NCBI RefSeq assembly: GCF_002150685.1
Contig: NZ_MSSW01000013.1
Location: 1-64,000, forward strand
Direction: 5' to 3'
Origin: Algoriphagus antarcticus
Lineage (GTDB): Bacteria > Bacteroidota > Bacteroidia > Cytophagales > Cyclobacteriaceae
DNA: 64,000 nt
The stretch's first letter is position 1, and each line of letters begins with the position of its first letter. Positions 52,162-61,767 of the stretch are shown here, piece after piece. The position numbers were made by a program, and so were the translations under genes. A model generated the notes under the pieces. That model was not told where the DNA came from. It saw only the letters and a list, made by a program, of their open reading frames with translations, and did not search any database.

Positions 52162-53946
52162 ATGTACTTTAAGCCCAAAAACTTTTTTTACCTGATTATT
52201 GTAGTTGGAATAGGACTCCTTTTTGTCCAATCCTGCACCTCTAATGCACAAGAAAGACCCAAACCAAACATTATCCTCATCGTCACAGATGATCAAGGCT
52301 GGGGAGATCTAGGCATCAATGGTAACCCAAATGTACATACTCCGAACATTGACAAACTGGCAAAAAATGGGGCTCAATTCAGCAGATTTTATGTAAGCCC
52401 TGTTTGTTCTCCTACCCGAGCTGAGATCTTGACTGGCAGATATCATCCCAGAGGCGGAGTTTATTCTACATCCACAGGTGGAGAAAGATTGGATCTCGAC
52501 GAAAAAACCATAGCCGAAATCTTCCAATCAAATGGATATAATACAGCTGCTTTTGGCAAGTGGCACAATGGCTCCCAACCTCCTTATCATCCCAACAATA
52601 GAGGTTTTGACGAATTCTATGGCTTCGCATCTGGACATTGGGGCAATTATTTCAGCCCTATGCTAGAGAGAAATGGTGAGGTGGTAAAAGGTGAAGGTTT
52701 TATTATTGACGATCTGACCAATAATGCACTGGAATACATTGAAAATAAAAGTGACGAGCCATTCTTCGTTTATCTGGCTTATAATACGCCACACAGTCCT
52801 ATGCAAGTGCCCGATGAGTGGTGGAACAAATACAAAGACGCCGTCATTGACTCCACACATCGCTATGGGGACAAACAAAAAACAGATAAAACGAGAGCTG
52901 CCTATGCCTTGTGTGAGAACCTAGATTGGAATGTGGGCAAAGTCATGGAGAAACTGGATAGCCTACAACTCCTAGAAAATACGATAGTAATCTATATGTC
53001 TGACAATGGCCCGAATGGATGGAGATGGAACGACGGGCTGAAGGGAATCAAAGGAAGCACTGATGAAGGTGGCGTACGCTCTCCTTTCATCCTATATTGG
53101 AAAGACCAATTGAAACCACAAATCATCTCCCAACTAGCGAGTGCGATAGATATTTTGCCTTCTCTGATGGATCTCGCAGATATCACAAATCCATTCGACA
53201 AACCCATAGATGGTGTTAGCTTAAAACCCCTGCTTATGGGATCTATTGAAGAATGGAAAGAACGGTATGTTTACAGCCAATGGAGTGGTAATGTCAGTAT
53301 CCGAAACCAGCAATACATGCTAGATAAGGATAACCAACTTTTCGATTTAAACGCCGACCCAGGACAACTTCATCCTATAGAACAACCATCTGAGGCTTTA
53401 TTGTCAGAACTGGTCACAGCAAAAGAAGAGTGGAAAAACTCGGTGTTAGCAGAACTAGACCGTGATAGAGAGGAAGTGTTTCCTGTTGGATTTGAAGGCA
53501 GCAAATACACCCAACTTCCAGCTAGGGATGGTATTCCGCATGGTGGGATAAAACGATCCAGCATACATCCAAACTCCTCGTTTTTCACCAATTGGACATC
53601 CACCACCGACAGCGTCACCTGGGATACGGACATCCTCACTTCAGGCAAATACAAAGCAACTGTCTATTATACCTGCAAAGCTTCGGCGGTTGGTTCCACA
53701 CTTCTATTGAAGCAGGGACAACATGAAGTAAAAACAATCATCAAAGAAGCCCATGACCCAGATTTTGTAGCAGTGGAATTTGATCGCTCTGTTCGTGATG
53801 AATCCTACGAAAAAGATTTTAAACCCCTGGAAATGGGAGTAATAGAGTTGGAAAAAGGACGGCATCCTATTTCAATGAAAGCAGGAGAAATTAAAGGAGC
53901 AGAATTTATTGATATGCGGTTGCTTGTCCTAGAGCGGGTGGAATAG
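52162..53946 (+). CDS. Arylsulfatase-type sulfatase, predicted lipoprotein
   Basis: This 594-aa sulfatase is exported. The N-terminal hydrophobic segment ends in FVQSC (C25), a possible lipobox. The metal site starts with NIILIVTDDQGWGDLG. The formylglycine motif is VCSPTRAEILTGR with the modified cysteine at C82. AFGKWH and YMSDNGPNG are also present. A ~130-residue C-terminal extension beyond the sulfatase fold (about 465-594, beta-rich: GKYKATVYYTCKASAVGSTLL) may bind carbohydrate. The substrate is unknown. It is convergent with the next sulfatase. No maturation enzyme (FGE/anSME) is in the window. Confidence 0.92.
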   Translation: MYFKPKNFFYLIIVVGIGLLFVQSCTSNAQERPKPNIILIVTDDQGWGDLGINGNPNVHTPNIDKLAKNGAQFSRFYVSPVCSPTRAEILTGRYHPRGGVYSTSTGGERLDLDEKTIAEIFQSNGYNTAAFGKWHNGSQPPYHPNNRGFDEFYGFASGHWGNYFSPMLERNGEVVKGEGFIIDDLTNNALEYIENKSDEPFFVYLAYNTPHSPMQVPDEWWNKYKDAVIDSTHRYGDKQKTDKTRAAYALCENLDWNVGKVMEKLDSLQLLENTIVIYMSDNGPNGWRWNDGLKGIKGSTDEGGVRSPFILYWKDQLKPQIISQLASAIDILPSLMDLADITNPFDKPIDGVSLKPLLMGSIEEWKERYVYSQWSGNVSIRNQQYMLDKDNQLFDLNADPGQLHPIEQPSEALLSELVTAKEEWKNSVLAELDRDREEVFPVGFEGSKYTQLPARDGIPHGGIKRSSIHPNSSFFTNWTSTTDSVTWDTDILTSGKYKATVYYTCKASAVGSTLLLKQGQHEVKTIIKEAHDPDFVAVEFDRSVRDESYEKDFKPLEMGVIELEKGRHPISMKAGEIKGAEFIDMRLLVLERVE

Positions 53947-54296
53947 AAAGAGTTTTAGGTTGGATAGCATGGAATATGAAAGAGAGTGGACTAGCGTAGC
54001 CCTTTTTCCGTCTAAGGCAGACTCGAAGAATTCGCTGTTCGAGATTTGCAATCTCGAATACTTATCAAGTGATTTAAAATCCAAGCAAATTCCTAGCTGG
54101 CTATGTAACCTAAGTTCACTCCCCGTAGACAAAGATGCGATTAGAGATGCATCCTTTCGTTTTGGTGTAGCGTTTTCTCCCCAATTGATATTCATTCGGT
54201 CAAAAACACAAAATTCCCATTCATTATACTATCCTCGGGTTGAAACCTGGGTCTTTAAATGTGCCGAACCTATGGTGCTTTTATTATTCTCTAACT
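53947..54296. other. 350-bp convergent spacer with repeat-like sequence
   Basis: No credible gene. It contains a perfect 9-bp-arm palindrome (54038-54058) and a stretch CGGGTTGAAACCTGGGTC (from 54236) followed by GTGCCGAACC. The wording recalls the GTGCC-type repeat block at 15.2-15.5 kb. The 140-aa frame at 53960-54382 runs into the sulfatase antisense and shows no protein family. Confidence 0.6.
54038..54058. repeat. Palindrome TTCGAGATT-TGC-AATCTCGAA
   Basis: A perfect 9-bp inverted repeat with a 3-nt loop lies between two convergent sulfatase genes. There is no T-tract, so it is unlikely to be a simple terminator. From memory, similar TTTGCAATCTCGAA sequences occur dispersed in Bacteroidota spacers. 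Confidence 0.6.
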
Positions 54297-55709
54297 TTAC
54301 TGCGTTACACTTACAATCCTCTTCTCCAATTGCGTTTCCCCAAACACCATTTCTGCTGCGTGCTTCTTGGCAATTTCCATGATTTCTTCCACGATCTCAG
54401 GATGCTGATCTGCCAGATCAAAACGCTCAGAAGGATCATGCCCCAAATTATAGAGTGTCAACTTTTCAAGCTTCTCGATTTTCGCGGGATATCCAGCGGG
54501 ATTATTACTGTAGAAATAGAGTTTGAAATCACCTTTTCGGACAGCAAAAAGACGATCTCCGTGGTAGTAAAACATCTCATCTCTAGGAGTAGCTTTTTCG
54601 CCTCTTAGTACCGGACCCAAGTCAAATCCATCATATACACGATCCTGAGGCGTTTCTGCACCTGCTAGCTTGGTAATGGTCGGTAATAAATCAAGCGTAC
54701 TTCCCATTTTGGAGATTACTCCTGGCTTCACATTTCCAGGACCCCAGATTACCGTGGGAACCCGCACTCCACCTTCATAGCTAGTGCCTTTTCCACCGAA
54801 AAGGGAACCTGCACTCCCACCCTGCTCATTATAAACCAGCCAAGGCCCATTATCAGAAGTGAATATCACATAGGTGTTTTTGTCAAGCCCATTATCCTTC
54901 AATGCCCCCAAGATCTCTCCAACGCTCCAATCAATTTCCTCTATCACATCCCCATACAATCCGCGCTCGCTTTTCCCCTTGAAATCACCTAAAGCAAAAA
55001 GTGGGACATGAGGAAGAGAATGCGCCAAATACAGAAAGAATGGCTTTTCCTTATTGGCAGAAATGAATTGGACAGCCTCCTCGGCGTATCTTTTGGTAAT
55101 GGTATTTTGATCCGCAGGTCGCTCAATGATCTCCGTATTTCTCATCAAAGGCACGTTGAAATATTCGAATTTAGGATCGCCAAAAGCTTCCTTGGCGGTA
55201 ACATCATTGATGCGATCCATGTCATTGCTGTAGGGAATTCCAAAATAGGAATCGAAGCCATGACTGGTAGGTAAATATTGTGGCAAGTGTCCCAAATGCC
55301 ATTTCCCAATGGCAGCAGTGGAGTAACCAGCCCCTTTGAGCAGCTTAGCAATTGTATTTTCGTATGCAGGTAATCCTCCATCTGAATCAGGAAATAATAC
55401 CCGACGGGTATTGCTATACATTCCTGTTCGCACAGGCAACCTTCCTGTCAAAATCGCTGATCTACTCGGAGTACAGACATTGGCCGCTACGTAGAAACTC
55501 GTCCATTTCTGTCCCTCCACAGCCATTTGATCTATATTGGGAGTTTTGATCGTAGGATGACCAAAAGACCCCAAGTCTCCATACCCTTGATCATCGGTGA
55601 AAATGATGATAAAGTTAGGTTTGGATTTATTTTGATTTTGGGCAAAAAGCTGCGTGGCAGAAAAGAACAATGCAACTATTAGCTTGAGGTAATATATGGA
55701 CTTATACAT
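54297..55709 (-). CDS. Arylsulfatase-type sulfatase, periplasmic
   Basis: This 470-aa sulfatase has a signal peptide ending LFAQ. Metal-site NFIIIFTDDQGYGDLG, formylglycine motif VCTPSRSAILTGR with C79, AIGKWHLGH and FTSDNGPWLVY are all intact. The architecture is compact, with a C-terminal subdomain (YYHGDRLFAVRKGDFKLYF). It is the second gene of a sulfatase pair on the minus strand, 75 bp after the third sulfatase; an imperfect hairpin (55728-55764) lies in the gap. Confidence 0.93.
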   Translation of the reverse strand: MYKSIYYLKLIVALFFSATQLFAQNQNKSKPNFIIIFTDDQGYGDLGSFGHPTIKTPNIDQMAVEGQKWTSFYVAANVCTPSRSAILTGRLPVRTGMYSNTRRVLFPDSDGGLPAYENTIAKLLKGAGYSTAAIGKWHLGHLPQYLPTSHGFDSYFGIPYSNDMDRINDVTAKEAFGDPKFEYFNVPLMRNTEIIERPADQNTITKRYAEEAVQFISANKEKPFFLYLAHSLPHVPLFALGDFKGKSERGLYGDVIEEIDWSVGEILGALKDNGLDKNTYVIFTSDNGPWLVYNEQGGSAGSLFGGKGTSYEGGVRVPTVIWGPGNVKPGVISKMGSTLDLLPTITKLAGAETPQDRVYDGFDLGPVLRGEKATPRDEMFYYHGDRLFAVRKGDFKLYFYSNNPAGYPAKIEKLEKLTLYNLGHDPSERFDLADQHPEIVEEIMEIAKKHAAEMVFGETQLEKRIVSVTQ

Positions 55710-55727
55710 AGTATGTGAAAGTTAACA

Positions 55728-55764
55728 TGAAAGACTCGACACTATGCTGTGTCAGAACCTTTCA
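55728..55764. other. Imperfect hairpin between two sulfatase genes
   Basis: TGAAAGACTCGACAC and GTGTCAGAACCTTTCA pair around a 6-nt loop with an internal mismatch. No T-tract follows on either strand. It may be an mRNA-stabilising or processing hairpin that sets the ratio of the two sulfatases. Confidence 0.45.
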
Positions 55765-55784
55765 TATAAATTACAGAATTTAGC

Positions 55785-57338
55785 TTACTTCAACACGACA
55801 TCCTTAACTGTAGAATTCGCATCACCACGAATAGCAGTATAAGCAGCGACCATTTCTTCCAACTTATCAGGATTTGATTGTGCCAGATTATCTGTTTGTC
55901 CTATATCTTGGTTGAGGTTATATAACTGATAGCTTGGTTCATTGCCGGTCTCTATGTTAACCGATTCAATCTTAGCCGCGCCTTTGTACGGAGGGATCAT
56001 AATCCACTCCCCTTTTCTTATCGCTGTTCTGCCTGTAGCTTCCAGAATCAATTCAGATCTACCTACTTTCTCCTCGCCAAAGAAAGCTGATAATAGGTTC
56101 TCGCTATCCTCTTTCGTTTCAGTACTTCCTGTCAAAGAAGCCAGAGAACTGAGAAAATCCACCTGACACACCAAGGCATCAGATACCTGAGGCTGGATTT
56201 TTCCTTTCCAGTAAACCATAAATGGCACTCGGGTTCCAGCTTCAAAAAGGCTATATTTCCCACCTCTCAGAGTTCCAGCTGGCGTGTGATTACCTAGCTT
56301 TTCCACCGCGTCATCGTAGTATCCATCATTCAGAACCGGACCATTATCACTTGTAAAAATTATCAACGTGTTCTCTAGTAAGCCTTCATCTTCCAGCGTT
56401 TTCATAAACTCTCCTACCATCCAATCGGCTTCCAAAATCACATCTCCTCGTGGCCCCATACCTGATTTCCCTACAAATCTAGGGTTCGGAGTTCTTGGCA
56501 CGTGTGGCTGCTGGAATGCATAGTAAAGGAAGAATGGACCTTCTTTATGCGACTTCACATAACTTTGGGCTTTCTCCAAAAAGTGATCTGCCATATCCTC
56601 ATCCACCCACTTGGCAGCTTCTCCACCTTTCATAAATCCAATTCTAGGAATACCATTCACGATACTGTTGTTGTGTCCGTGATGCCACTTCATCGTAGTC
56701 AATTCAGGGTTGTCCTTTCCAGTAGGTTCTCCTTCGAAGTTTGTATCATAATTCACTTCGATCGGATCATTTGGATCCAAGTTTACCACATTGCCATTTT
56801 CTATATATACCGTAGGTACACGATCTTGCGTAGCCGCCATAATGTAGCTGTAGTCGAAACCTACTTCGTTTGGACTTGGGCTGATGTGCTCATTCCAGTT
56901 TACGTTGCCGGCTCCAAGTCCTAGGTGCCATTTTCCTACCACTCCAGTTTGGTAGCCTTGACCTTTTAGCATTTTGGGAACAGTCATCTGAGATGTGCTG
57001 ATCAGCAAAGGTGCTGTGCCGGGAAGGATTTTAGCATCCTTATTTCTCCATGGATACACCCCCGTCAGTAACGCATATCTACTCGGTGTACAAGTAGCAG
57101 AAGTCGCATAGCCATTGGTAAAGCGAATACCGCCATTCGCCAGCTTGTCCATATTCGGAGTGGAAAGCTCCGTAGCTCCATAGGAACTCAAATCACCATA
57201 GCCCAAATCATCCATATAGATGATGACAATATTAGGTTTGGTAGCTTCAGTTTCGGCAGTTCCGTTTTCTGAAGAACTACATCCCCAAAACAAGGAAACA
57301 GATGTTAGTCCAAGTAGGATCTTACTCTTGATGTGCAT
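55785..57338 (-). CDS. Arylsulfatase-type sulfatase, lipoprotein
   Basis: This 517-aa sulfatase is predicted to be lipid-anchored: MHIKSKILLGLTSVSLFWGC with lipobox cysteine C20. Metal-site NIVIIYMDDLGYGDLS, formylglycine motif ATCTPSRYALLTG with C83, VVGKWHLGLG and FTSDNGPVLND are intact. It is upstream of the second minus-strand sulfatase and downstream of the PhoD gene on the same strand. Confidence 0.93.
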   Translation of the reverse strand: MHIKSKILLGLTSVSLFWGCSSSENGTAETEATKPNIVIIYMDDLGYGDLSSYGATELSTPNMDKLANGGIRFTNGYATSATCTPSRYALLTGVYPWRNKDAKILPGTAPLLISTSQMTVPKMLKGQGYQTGVVGKWHLGLGAGNVNWNEHISPSPNEVGFDYSYIMAATQDRVPTVYIENGNVVNLDPNDPIEVNYDTNFEGEPTGKDNPELTTMKWHHGHNNSIVNGIPRIGFMKGGEAAKWVDEDMADHFLEKAQSYVKSHKEGPFFLYYAFQQPHVPRTPNPRFVGKSGMGPRGDVILEADWMVGEFMKTLEDEGLLENTLIIFTSDNGPVLNDGYYDDAVEKLGNHTPAGTLRGGKYSLFEAGTRVPFMVYWKGKIQPQVSDALVCQVDFLSSLASLTGSTETKEDSENLLSAFFGEEKVGRSELILEATGRTAIRKGEWIMIPPYKGAAKIESVNIETGNEPSYQLYNLNQDIGQTDNLAQSNPDKLEEMVAAYTAIRGDANSTVKDVVLK

Positions 57339-57479
57339 TATATTCTAATTTTGTTAAATCTTATTTTTCTTGAAACTTCGAGATTATTGATTCATCATTC
57401 GGCGCTCGTTATTTTTTTAATTTCGAATGTAGAATGATGAATTTTGAATAATGAAGTATGCGTCAATCGGCACTTCATC

Positions 57480-57504
57480 GTCATTGCGAGGAACGAAGCA
57501 ATCT
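57480..57504. repeat. GTCATTGCGAGGAACGAAGCAATC-type dispersed repeat
   Basis: The 205-bp spacer between the PhoD and sulfatase genes carries TCATTGCGAGGAACGAAGCA then ATC. I recognise this as a widely dispersed intergenic repeat motif in many bacteria, whose chance translation gives SSLRGTKQS. The rest of the spacer is AT-rich filler with ATGATGAATTTTGAATAATG wording. Confidence 0.6.
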
Positions 57505-57543
57505 GTTAGAACAAAGGGCTCCAACAGGAACCTCAAACATCTT

Positions 57544-60159
57544 TTATTCAGCCAAATATACCTGAATCATTCCCTTTTGATCTTTCTCTATCGCAAGTCC
57601 GGCATACGTTTTCACCATTCCCCTATTCTGATCTCTTACTTCTACTCTGTGCTTTTCAGTTGAAAAGACCTTGGGTTGGAAGGTAGGTGTATTCACGGGC
57701 ATCGCGTATTCAAGGGCTCCTGTTGCCTCATTATAAACTGAAACTAGTGGGTTTTCAACTCCTTCCAAATTCAGGGTATTTAGGTAGCCTACTGCTTTTC
57801 TTGCATAATTATCCTTTTGGGTAACTGTAAGAGGCCAACCATCATATTGCCCTGCTGGATTGGAAATAGGATCGACATTCCTTGGCCAGCATTCGATCTT
57901 CATCGTGCGTTCATTTTTATCAAACGTAATAATCCCGTAGCCCGTACCCCGATCATATATTCTGGCAGGTTCAAATCCTGATTTGTATGGATTAGCAACT
58001 GCCATGATGGTTATTTTATTCCCAAATCCATCCTCGAAATCTCCTGTGTTTTTTGCTCCTCCCGGGAAAGGCTCATGGCCTTCAGGAACTTTTGGCCACC
58101 AGCGTCGCGGAAAAAGGTTATTCAATGCCGGCCCCGCAAATGCATAACCCGAATCACGGAATTCATCTACGCCATATTGCACCGTGCTCGCCAAGTGTTG
58201 ATCGCCGGCAATGTGCAGCGCAAAAGCTTTTCTGATAATCCGCACAGCTTTATCTCTGCCTTTTTGCGGCCAGCCATTCGAATCCATATCTGTAGTTGGC
58301 GCGTCGCCAGCTACATATTCACCCTTCTCAGGCGTAGGCAAACTTGGCACTATGCTATCGATGATACTCCCTTCGGGAAGAGTGGCAACTGTACAGAAGT
58401 TCGTCTGAGACAAAACAGCTTTCATCTGCACTCCAGGATCCCATTTCTCTGACCAGGTTTCCAAGAAATTGAGTTGTCTATCTCCTAGAAGCTCAGCATC
58501 AATATCGTAATGCTTTTTGATGTCAAAATCACGGTTTTGGATAAAACCATTCAAGACTTTCGCCTCTTCTGGCAAGACGTTTTTTGGCGCAGATTTGAAC
58601 TTTCTATCTTCCAAAATCGCAAAACTCACTCCTCCATACTCCCAATCGGTGTAATACACATTAATTCCCTGCTTCACCGGAGTTGGGTCAAAAGCATCAG
58701 GCAAGTGACTTGTCTGGCAATCCTGAACCATATTCACCCAGTCTGGAGGCATTTTGTAACCACCTTGATCTTGTGCCACATATCCCCAACCTTCATCGGA
58801 TGGTGCGTGTGCACCGCCTTCTCCCCAGACATTGCCGTGATACACGTCATGATCATCCGGGATGATTGCCGCAGGGATCGTTCTAAAAATATCGCGGTAA
58901 GACCAGCCAAACATATACCACTTGTGCAGGTAATCCAGGTATGACTTCTCTAACGGACTTGTTTGAATACCGAAACCGCCTGTCCCCTCGTAGAACTGAT
59001 CTCCAAGGAAGAAAGCCATCTCCGGATTGTGCTTCTTCACATGAACAGCTACCTCCTGATCTGGAAAACCATGATCAGCATTGCAGCTGAAAACTGCCAC
59101 TTTCAAGTTCTCAGAAGATTTGGGCTGAGAAGCGATCTCCCCATAATAACTGAATTCCTGAGATTTATCTTTCAGCGGAACATCAATATGAATCCGATAC
59201 GGGATCATTTCTTCGTGCTTCCAACCGTCAATCCTAAACTTTGCTATTCTTCCATTTGGATCAAGTGAAGAAGTCTGAACAGTCTCCCATCCATTCTCTT
59301 TTTTAAGCTGAAGCTCAACTTTGATGTTTGGAATTAGCTCTAGCGGTGCGAGTTGCGCGGTTAATTTAAGTGTGTTTTTATGCAACGTATATTGAGCGAA
59401 GAAAATTGGCCCATATACCTGATCGGCAGATTCCACAATTTTATCTCCTTGGAATACCCAATCTGAAAATGCTACTAAGCTTGTTGCGGATTCTTCCTTC
59501 TTTGGACAATTAGCTATCAAGGCCAAGTTGCCTTCCAAATCCTGAGGGGCAATTCCTTCGGCAGTTAATTCAATCGGGTTTTTATTGTTTTTACTAGTTG
59601 AGCCAGAAAGCGTCAAGGAGTACTTTCCTTGCTTTGCTGAGCTTTTCAAACTCAAATAAACTGGCTTAGTAAGATCTAATTTATTCTCACTAAGCTGCTC
59701 TCCGATCATCAATTGACCAGTGCCAGTGACTCCCACATCCAGTCCTTTGCCAAACACTGCCGCAGAGCGATAGTCATCGAAAATACCTTTTGCGCCAAGC
59801 CTAAAACCAGCGTAAGCGGCACTATTTTCCACCAACTCATCACTTTTCCAATCAATAATTACTGACTGCTGAAAATTGGTGTTCTCTACTCCCAACTGGT
59901 GGGTAAGAATATGCAAGGCTCTATTTGGTGCAGAAATATTACAGACCGCCTTTCCTCCGACAATCTCCCAATCCTGTAATCTATTGCCCCAAAACTCTGG
60001 ACCAATCCACTTCATATCAGGCCAATTTTCCCAGTTACTTTTGAAGCCTGAATCGGCAGTGGAAAGAAGTTTCTTGATACTGGTGAATCCTTGAGAAAAG
60101 AAAAAAGGCGTGGAGAAGGAAGTTAAGGCCATTGCCTTGACTGCAGATCTGCGTTTCAT
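57544..60159 (-). CDS. PhoD-like alkaline phosphatase/phosphodiesterase, oversized
   Basis: This 871-aa exported metallophosphatase starts MKRRSAVKAMALTS, with a Tat-like twin Arg and hydrophobic stretch. The PhoD-type catalytic part spans about 345-760: VAVFSCNADHGF, MAFFLGDQFYEGTGG, IIPDDHDVYHGNVWGEGG and HIAGDQHLASTVQYG. The N-terminal ~310 residues form a beta-rich domain (EFWGNRLQDWEIVGGKAVCN) and a C-terminal ~100 residues are extra, so it is much larger than PhoD (~550 aa). PhoD enzymes cleave phosphomono- and diesters with Ca and Fe. Clustering with sulfatases suggests scavenging from phosphorylated or sulfated polymers. Confidence 0.88.
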   Translation of the reverse strand: MKRRSAVKAMALTSFSTPFFFSQGFTSIKKLLSTADSGFKSNWENWPDMKWIGPEFWGNRLQDWEIVGGKAVCNISAPNRALHILTHQLGVENTNFQQSVIIDWKSDELVENSAAYAGFRLGAKGIFDDYRSAAVFGKGLDVGVTGTGQLMIGEQLSENKLDLTKPVYLSLKSSAKQGKYSLTLSGSTSKNNKNPIELTAEGIAPQDLEGNLALIANCPKKEESATSLVAFSDWVFQGDKIVESADQVYGPIFFAQYTLHKNTLKLTAQLAPLELIPNIKVELQLKKENGWETVQTSSLDPNGRIAKFRIDGWKHEEMIPYRIHIDVPLKDKSQEFSYYGEIASQPKSSENLKVAVFSCNADHGFPDQEVAVHVKKHNPEMAFFLGDQFYEGTGGFGIQTSPLEKSYLDYLHKWYMFGWSYRDIFRTIPAAIIPDDHDVYHGNVWGEGGAHAPSDEGWGYVAQDQGGYKMPPDWVNMVQDCQTSHLPDAFDPTPVKQGINVYYTDWEYGGVSFAILEDRKFKSAPKNVLPEEAKVLNGFIQNRDFDIKKHYDIDAELLGDRQLNFLETWSEKWDPGVQMKAVLSQTNFCTVATLPEGSIIDSIVPSLPTPEKGEYVAGDAPTTDMDSNGWPQKGRDKAVRIIRKAFALHIAGDQHLASTVQYGVDEFRDSGYAFAGPALNNLFPRRWWPKVPEGHEPFPGGAKNTGDFEDGFGNKITIMAVANPYKSGFEPARIYDRGTGYGIITFDKNERTMKIECWPRNVDPISNPAGQYDGWPLTVTQKDNYARKAVGYLNTLNLEGVENPLVSVYNEATGALEYAMPVNTPTFQPKVFSTEKHRVEVRDQNRGMVKTYAGLAIEKDQKGMIQVYLAE

Positions 60160-60229
60160 AGGTTAAGGGGTGGTTACAGAGTAAATATGCCCCGCATTTA
60201 TAAATCATCCTTGTTTTTCATTGATTTTT

Positions 60230-60266
60230 TTAATAAAAAAGCTGCCTCAAAGTTTGAGACAGCTTT
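60230..60266 (-). terminator. Terminator after the MFS gene
   Basis: On the minus strand AAAGCTGTCTCAA pairs with TTGAGGCAGCTTT (one mismatch, 3-nt loop) and runs into TTTATTAAAAAAATC. It separates the MFS/Tm-1 unit from the PhoD/sulfatase genes. Confidence 0.8.
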
Positions 60267-60347
60267 CGATAACAAAATTAAACCCCTTCTATATTTAATT
60301 TGAGAATGTAAAATTGATCATATCCATAAAATCGGATAATTATTAAT

Positions 60348-61619
60348 TTATGACGCTCCAAGTTCATGTTCTTTATAAAGATTATCAGAATCTGATTGCT
60401 TTCTGAACGGACTTTCTTTATAGTTCTTTTGCCAGAAAAAAAGTATTAAAAAGAGCACGATAAGTATAGCAGGGAAAATGACCATTTTTTCTAAAGTGTC
60501 CTGTCCAGCTGCCAATTCCAATGCATCACCTGAAAGTCCCATAGCCATATTTTGCAACCGTGAATTGTCAATCCAGTACCCAATGACAGGTTGAAAGATA
60601 GAAGTGGAAAAAAAACCTATTCCTCCAATGATCGACATCCCCAAAGCACTGCTTAACGGGATTCTTTGGGCTACTATTCCAATCATTAAAGGCCAGAAAT
60701 AACATATTCCCAATGCGAAAATTACCGCTGCCCCATAAGCCAAAAACCCGGTAACTGTGCTAAACATATAAATGCCTATGGTTGCTAATATAGCTGAAAA
60801 CAAAAGCACCCCTGTCTGACCTAATCCTTTAACTACCGGGCCGGCAAAAAACCTACCTACTACCATCACACCACTGATCAAGGCTAAAATGAGCATTGCG
60901 TCTGCACCACTATAGCTCAAAACAACATTTACCCATTGATTGGGACCAAATTCTGTGATTGCTGTTAATGCCATACAGCAAAACAAAAAAATGTAAAGTG
61001 GACTCAGCATTGCTTTTAAGTTTTCAAAAAGAGAGTTGGCTCCGGCCACTTTTGGTTTGGGAAATGCCTTTCCATAAAACAAAACGGCATAAATAATTGT
61101 CGGAAGCATAATTATCCACATCTGGGTCTCCCAACCAAATCCAAAATCCGTCATGAATTTCGAAATAAGTGCACCGAGTATAATTCCCCCTGGAAACCAC
61201 ATATGAAACCTGTTAAGCATTTTATTCATTTTTACTCCCGAATAGGTATCTGCAATCATAGGGTTGCAGGCAGCTTCTGTACATCCATTACCAATCCCTA
61301 TAAAAAGCGTTGATATAAGAAGCAGAAAATATCCCCCAGCATAAATTGTCAACACAATTCCCAAGGTATGGGCTACAAAGGCAACTATCATAATGTTTTT
61401 AGGTCCAAATGAATGGTATACCAATCCCCCAATTAGCATTGAGATAGGAAACCCCAAAAACCACATGGAATTTATAAACCCCAGTTGTTCAGCTGAAAGA
61501 CCAAATTCCTCAGCTAATTGAGGTAAAATCCCCGCCCGTATGGAAAATGAAAAAGCAGTGGTAATGAGTGCAAAGCAACTCCCGTTGAATAAGGCAGTTC
61601 TGTTTATGTTTTCATTCAT
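60348..61619 (-). CDS. MFS transporter
   Basis: This 423-aa transporter has about twelve hydrophobic helices and the MFS pattern of a charged loop after helix 2 (GGLVYHSFGPKN). Helix sequences such as STLFIGIGNGCTEAACNPMIAD, FHMWFPGGIILGALIS and FGPNQWVNVVLSYSG resemble the sugar/organic-acid MFS branch related to FucP. It is the last gene of the unit with the PEP-hydrolase-like and Tm-1-like genes (148-bp gap), and probably imports the substrate they act on. Substrate unknown. Confidence 0.88.
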   Translation of the reverse strand: MNENINRTALFNGSCFALITTAFSFSIRAGILPQLAEEFGLSAEQLGFINSMWFLGFPISMLIGGLVYHSFGPKNIMIVAFVAHTLGIVLTIYAGGYFLLLISTLFIGIGNGCTEAACNPMIADTYSGVKMNKMLNRFHMWFPGGIILGALISKFMTDFGFGWETQMWIIMLPTIIYAVLFYGKAFPKPKVAGANSLFENLKAMLSPLYIFLFCCMALTAITEFGPNQWVNVVLSYSGADAMLILALISGVMVVGRFFAGPVVKGLGQTGVLLFSAILATIGIYMFSTVTGFLAYGAAVIFALGICYFWPLMIGIVAQRIPLSSALGMSIIGGIGFFSTSIFQPVIGYWIDNSRLQNMAMGLSGDALELAAGQDTLEKMVIFPAILIVLFLILFFWQKNYKESPFRKQSDSDNLYKEHELGAS

Positions 61620-61767
61620 CTATTTTATGTTTAGCTAGTTACTGGTTTTTTCAACCTATGAGTATAAGTGATTTGATGAACAGGTGCGGGATATTGGAGG
61701 TCGATGAAATACCAAACACCTTTATAAAGAGTTTAAATAAACGATTTTGATGCTTGTTATTCAATTC

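Noticed and set aside
53960..54382. 140-aa plus-strand reading frame between the sulfatases
   Set aside because: Its 3' part is antisense to a sulfatase, its 5' part contains a palindrome, and no domain is visible.
57451..57663. 70-aa plus-strand reading frame
   Set aside because: It contains the chance translation SSLRGTKQS of a dispersed intergenic repeat and then runs antisense into the PhoD gene.
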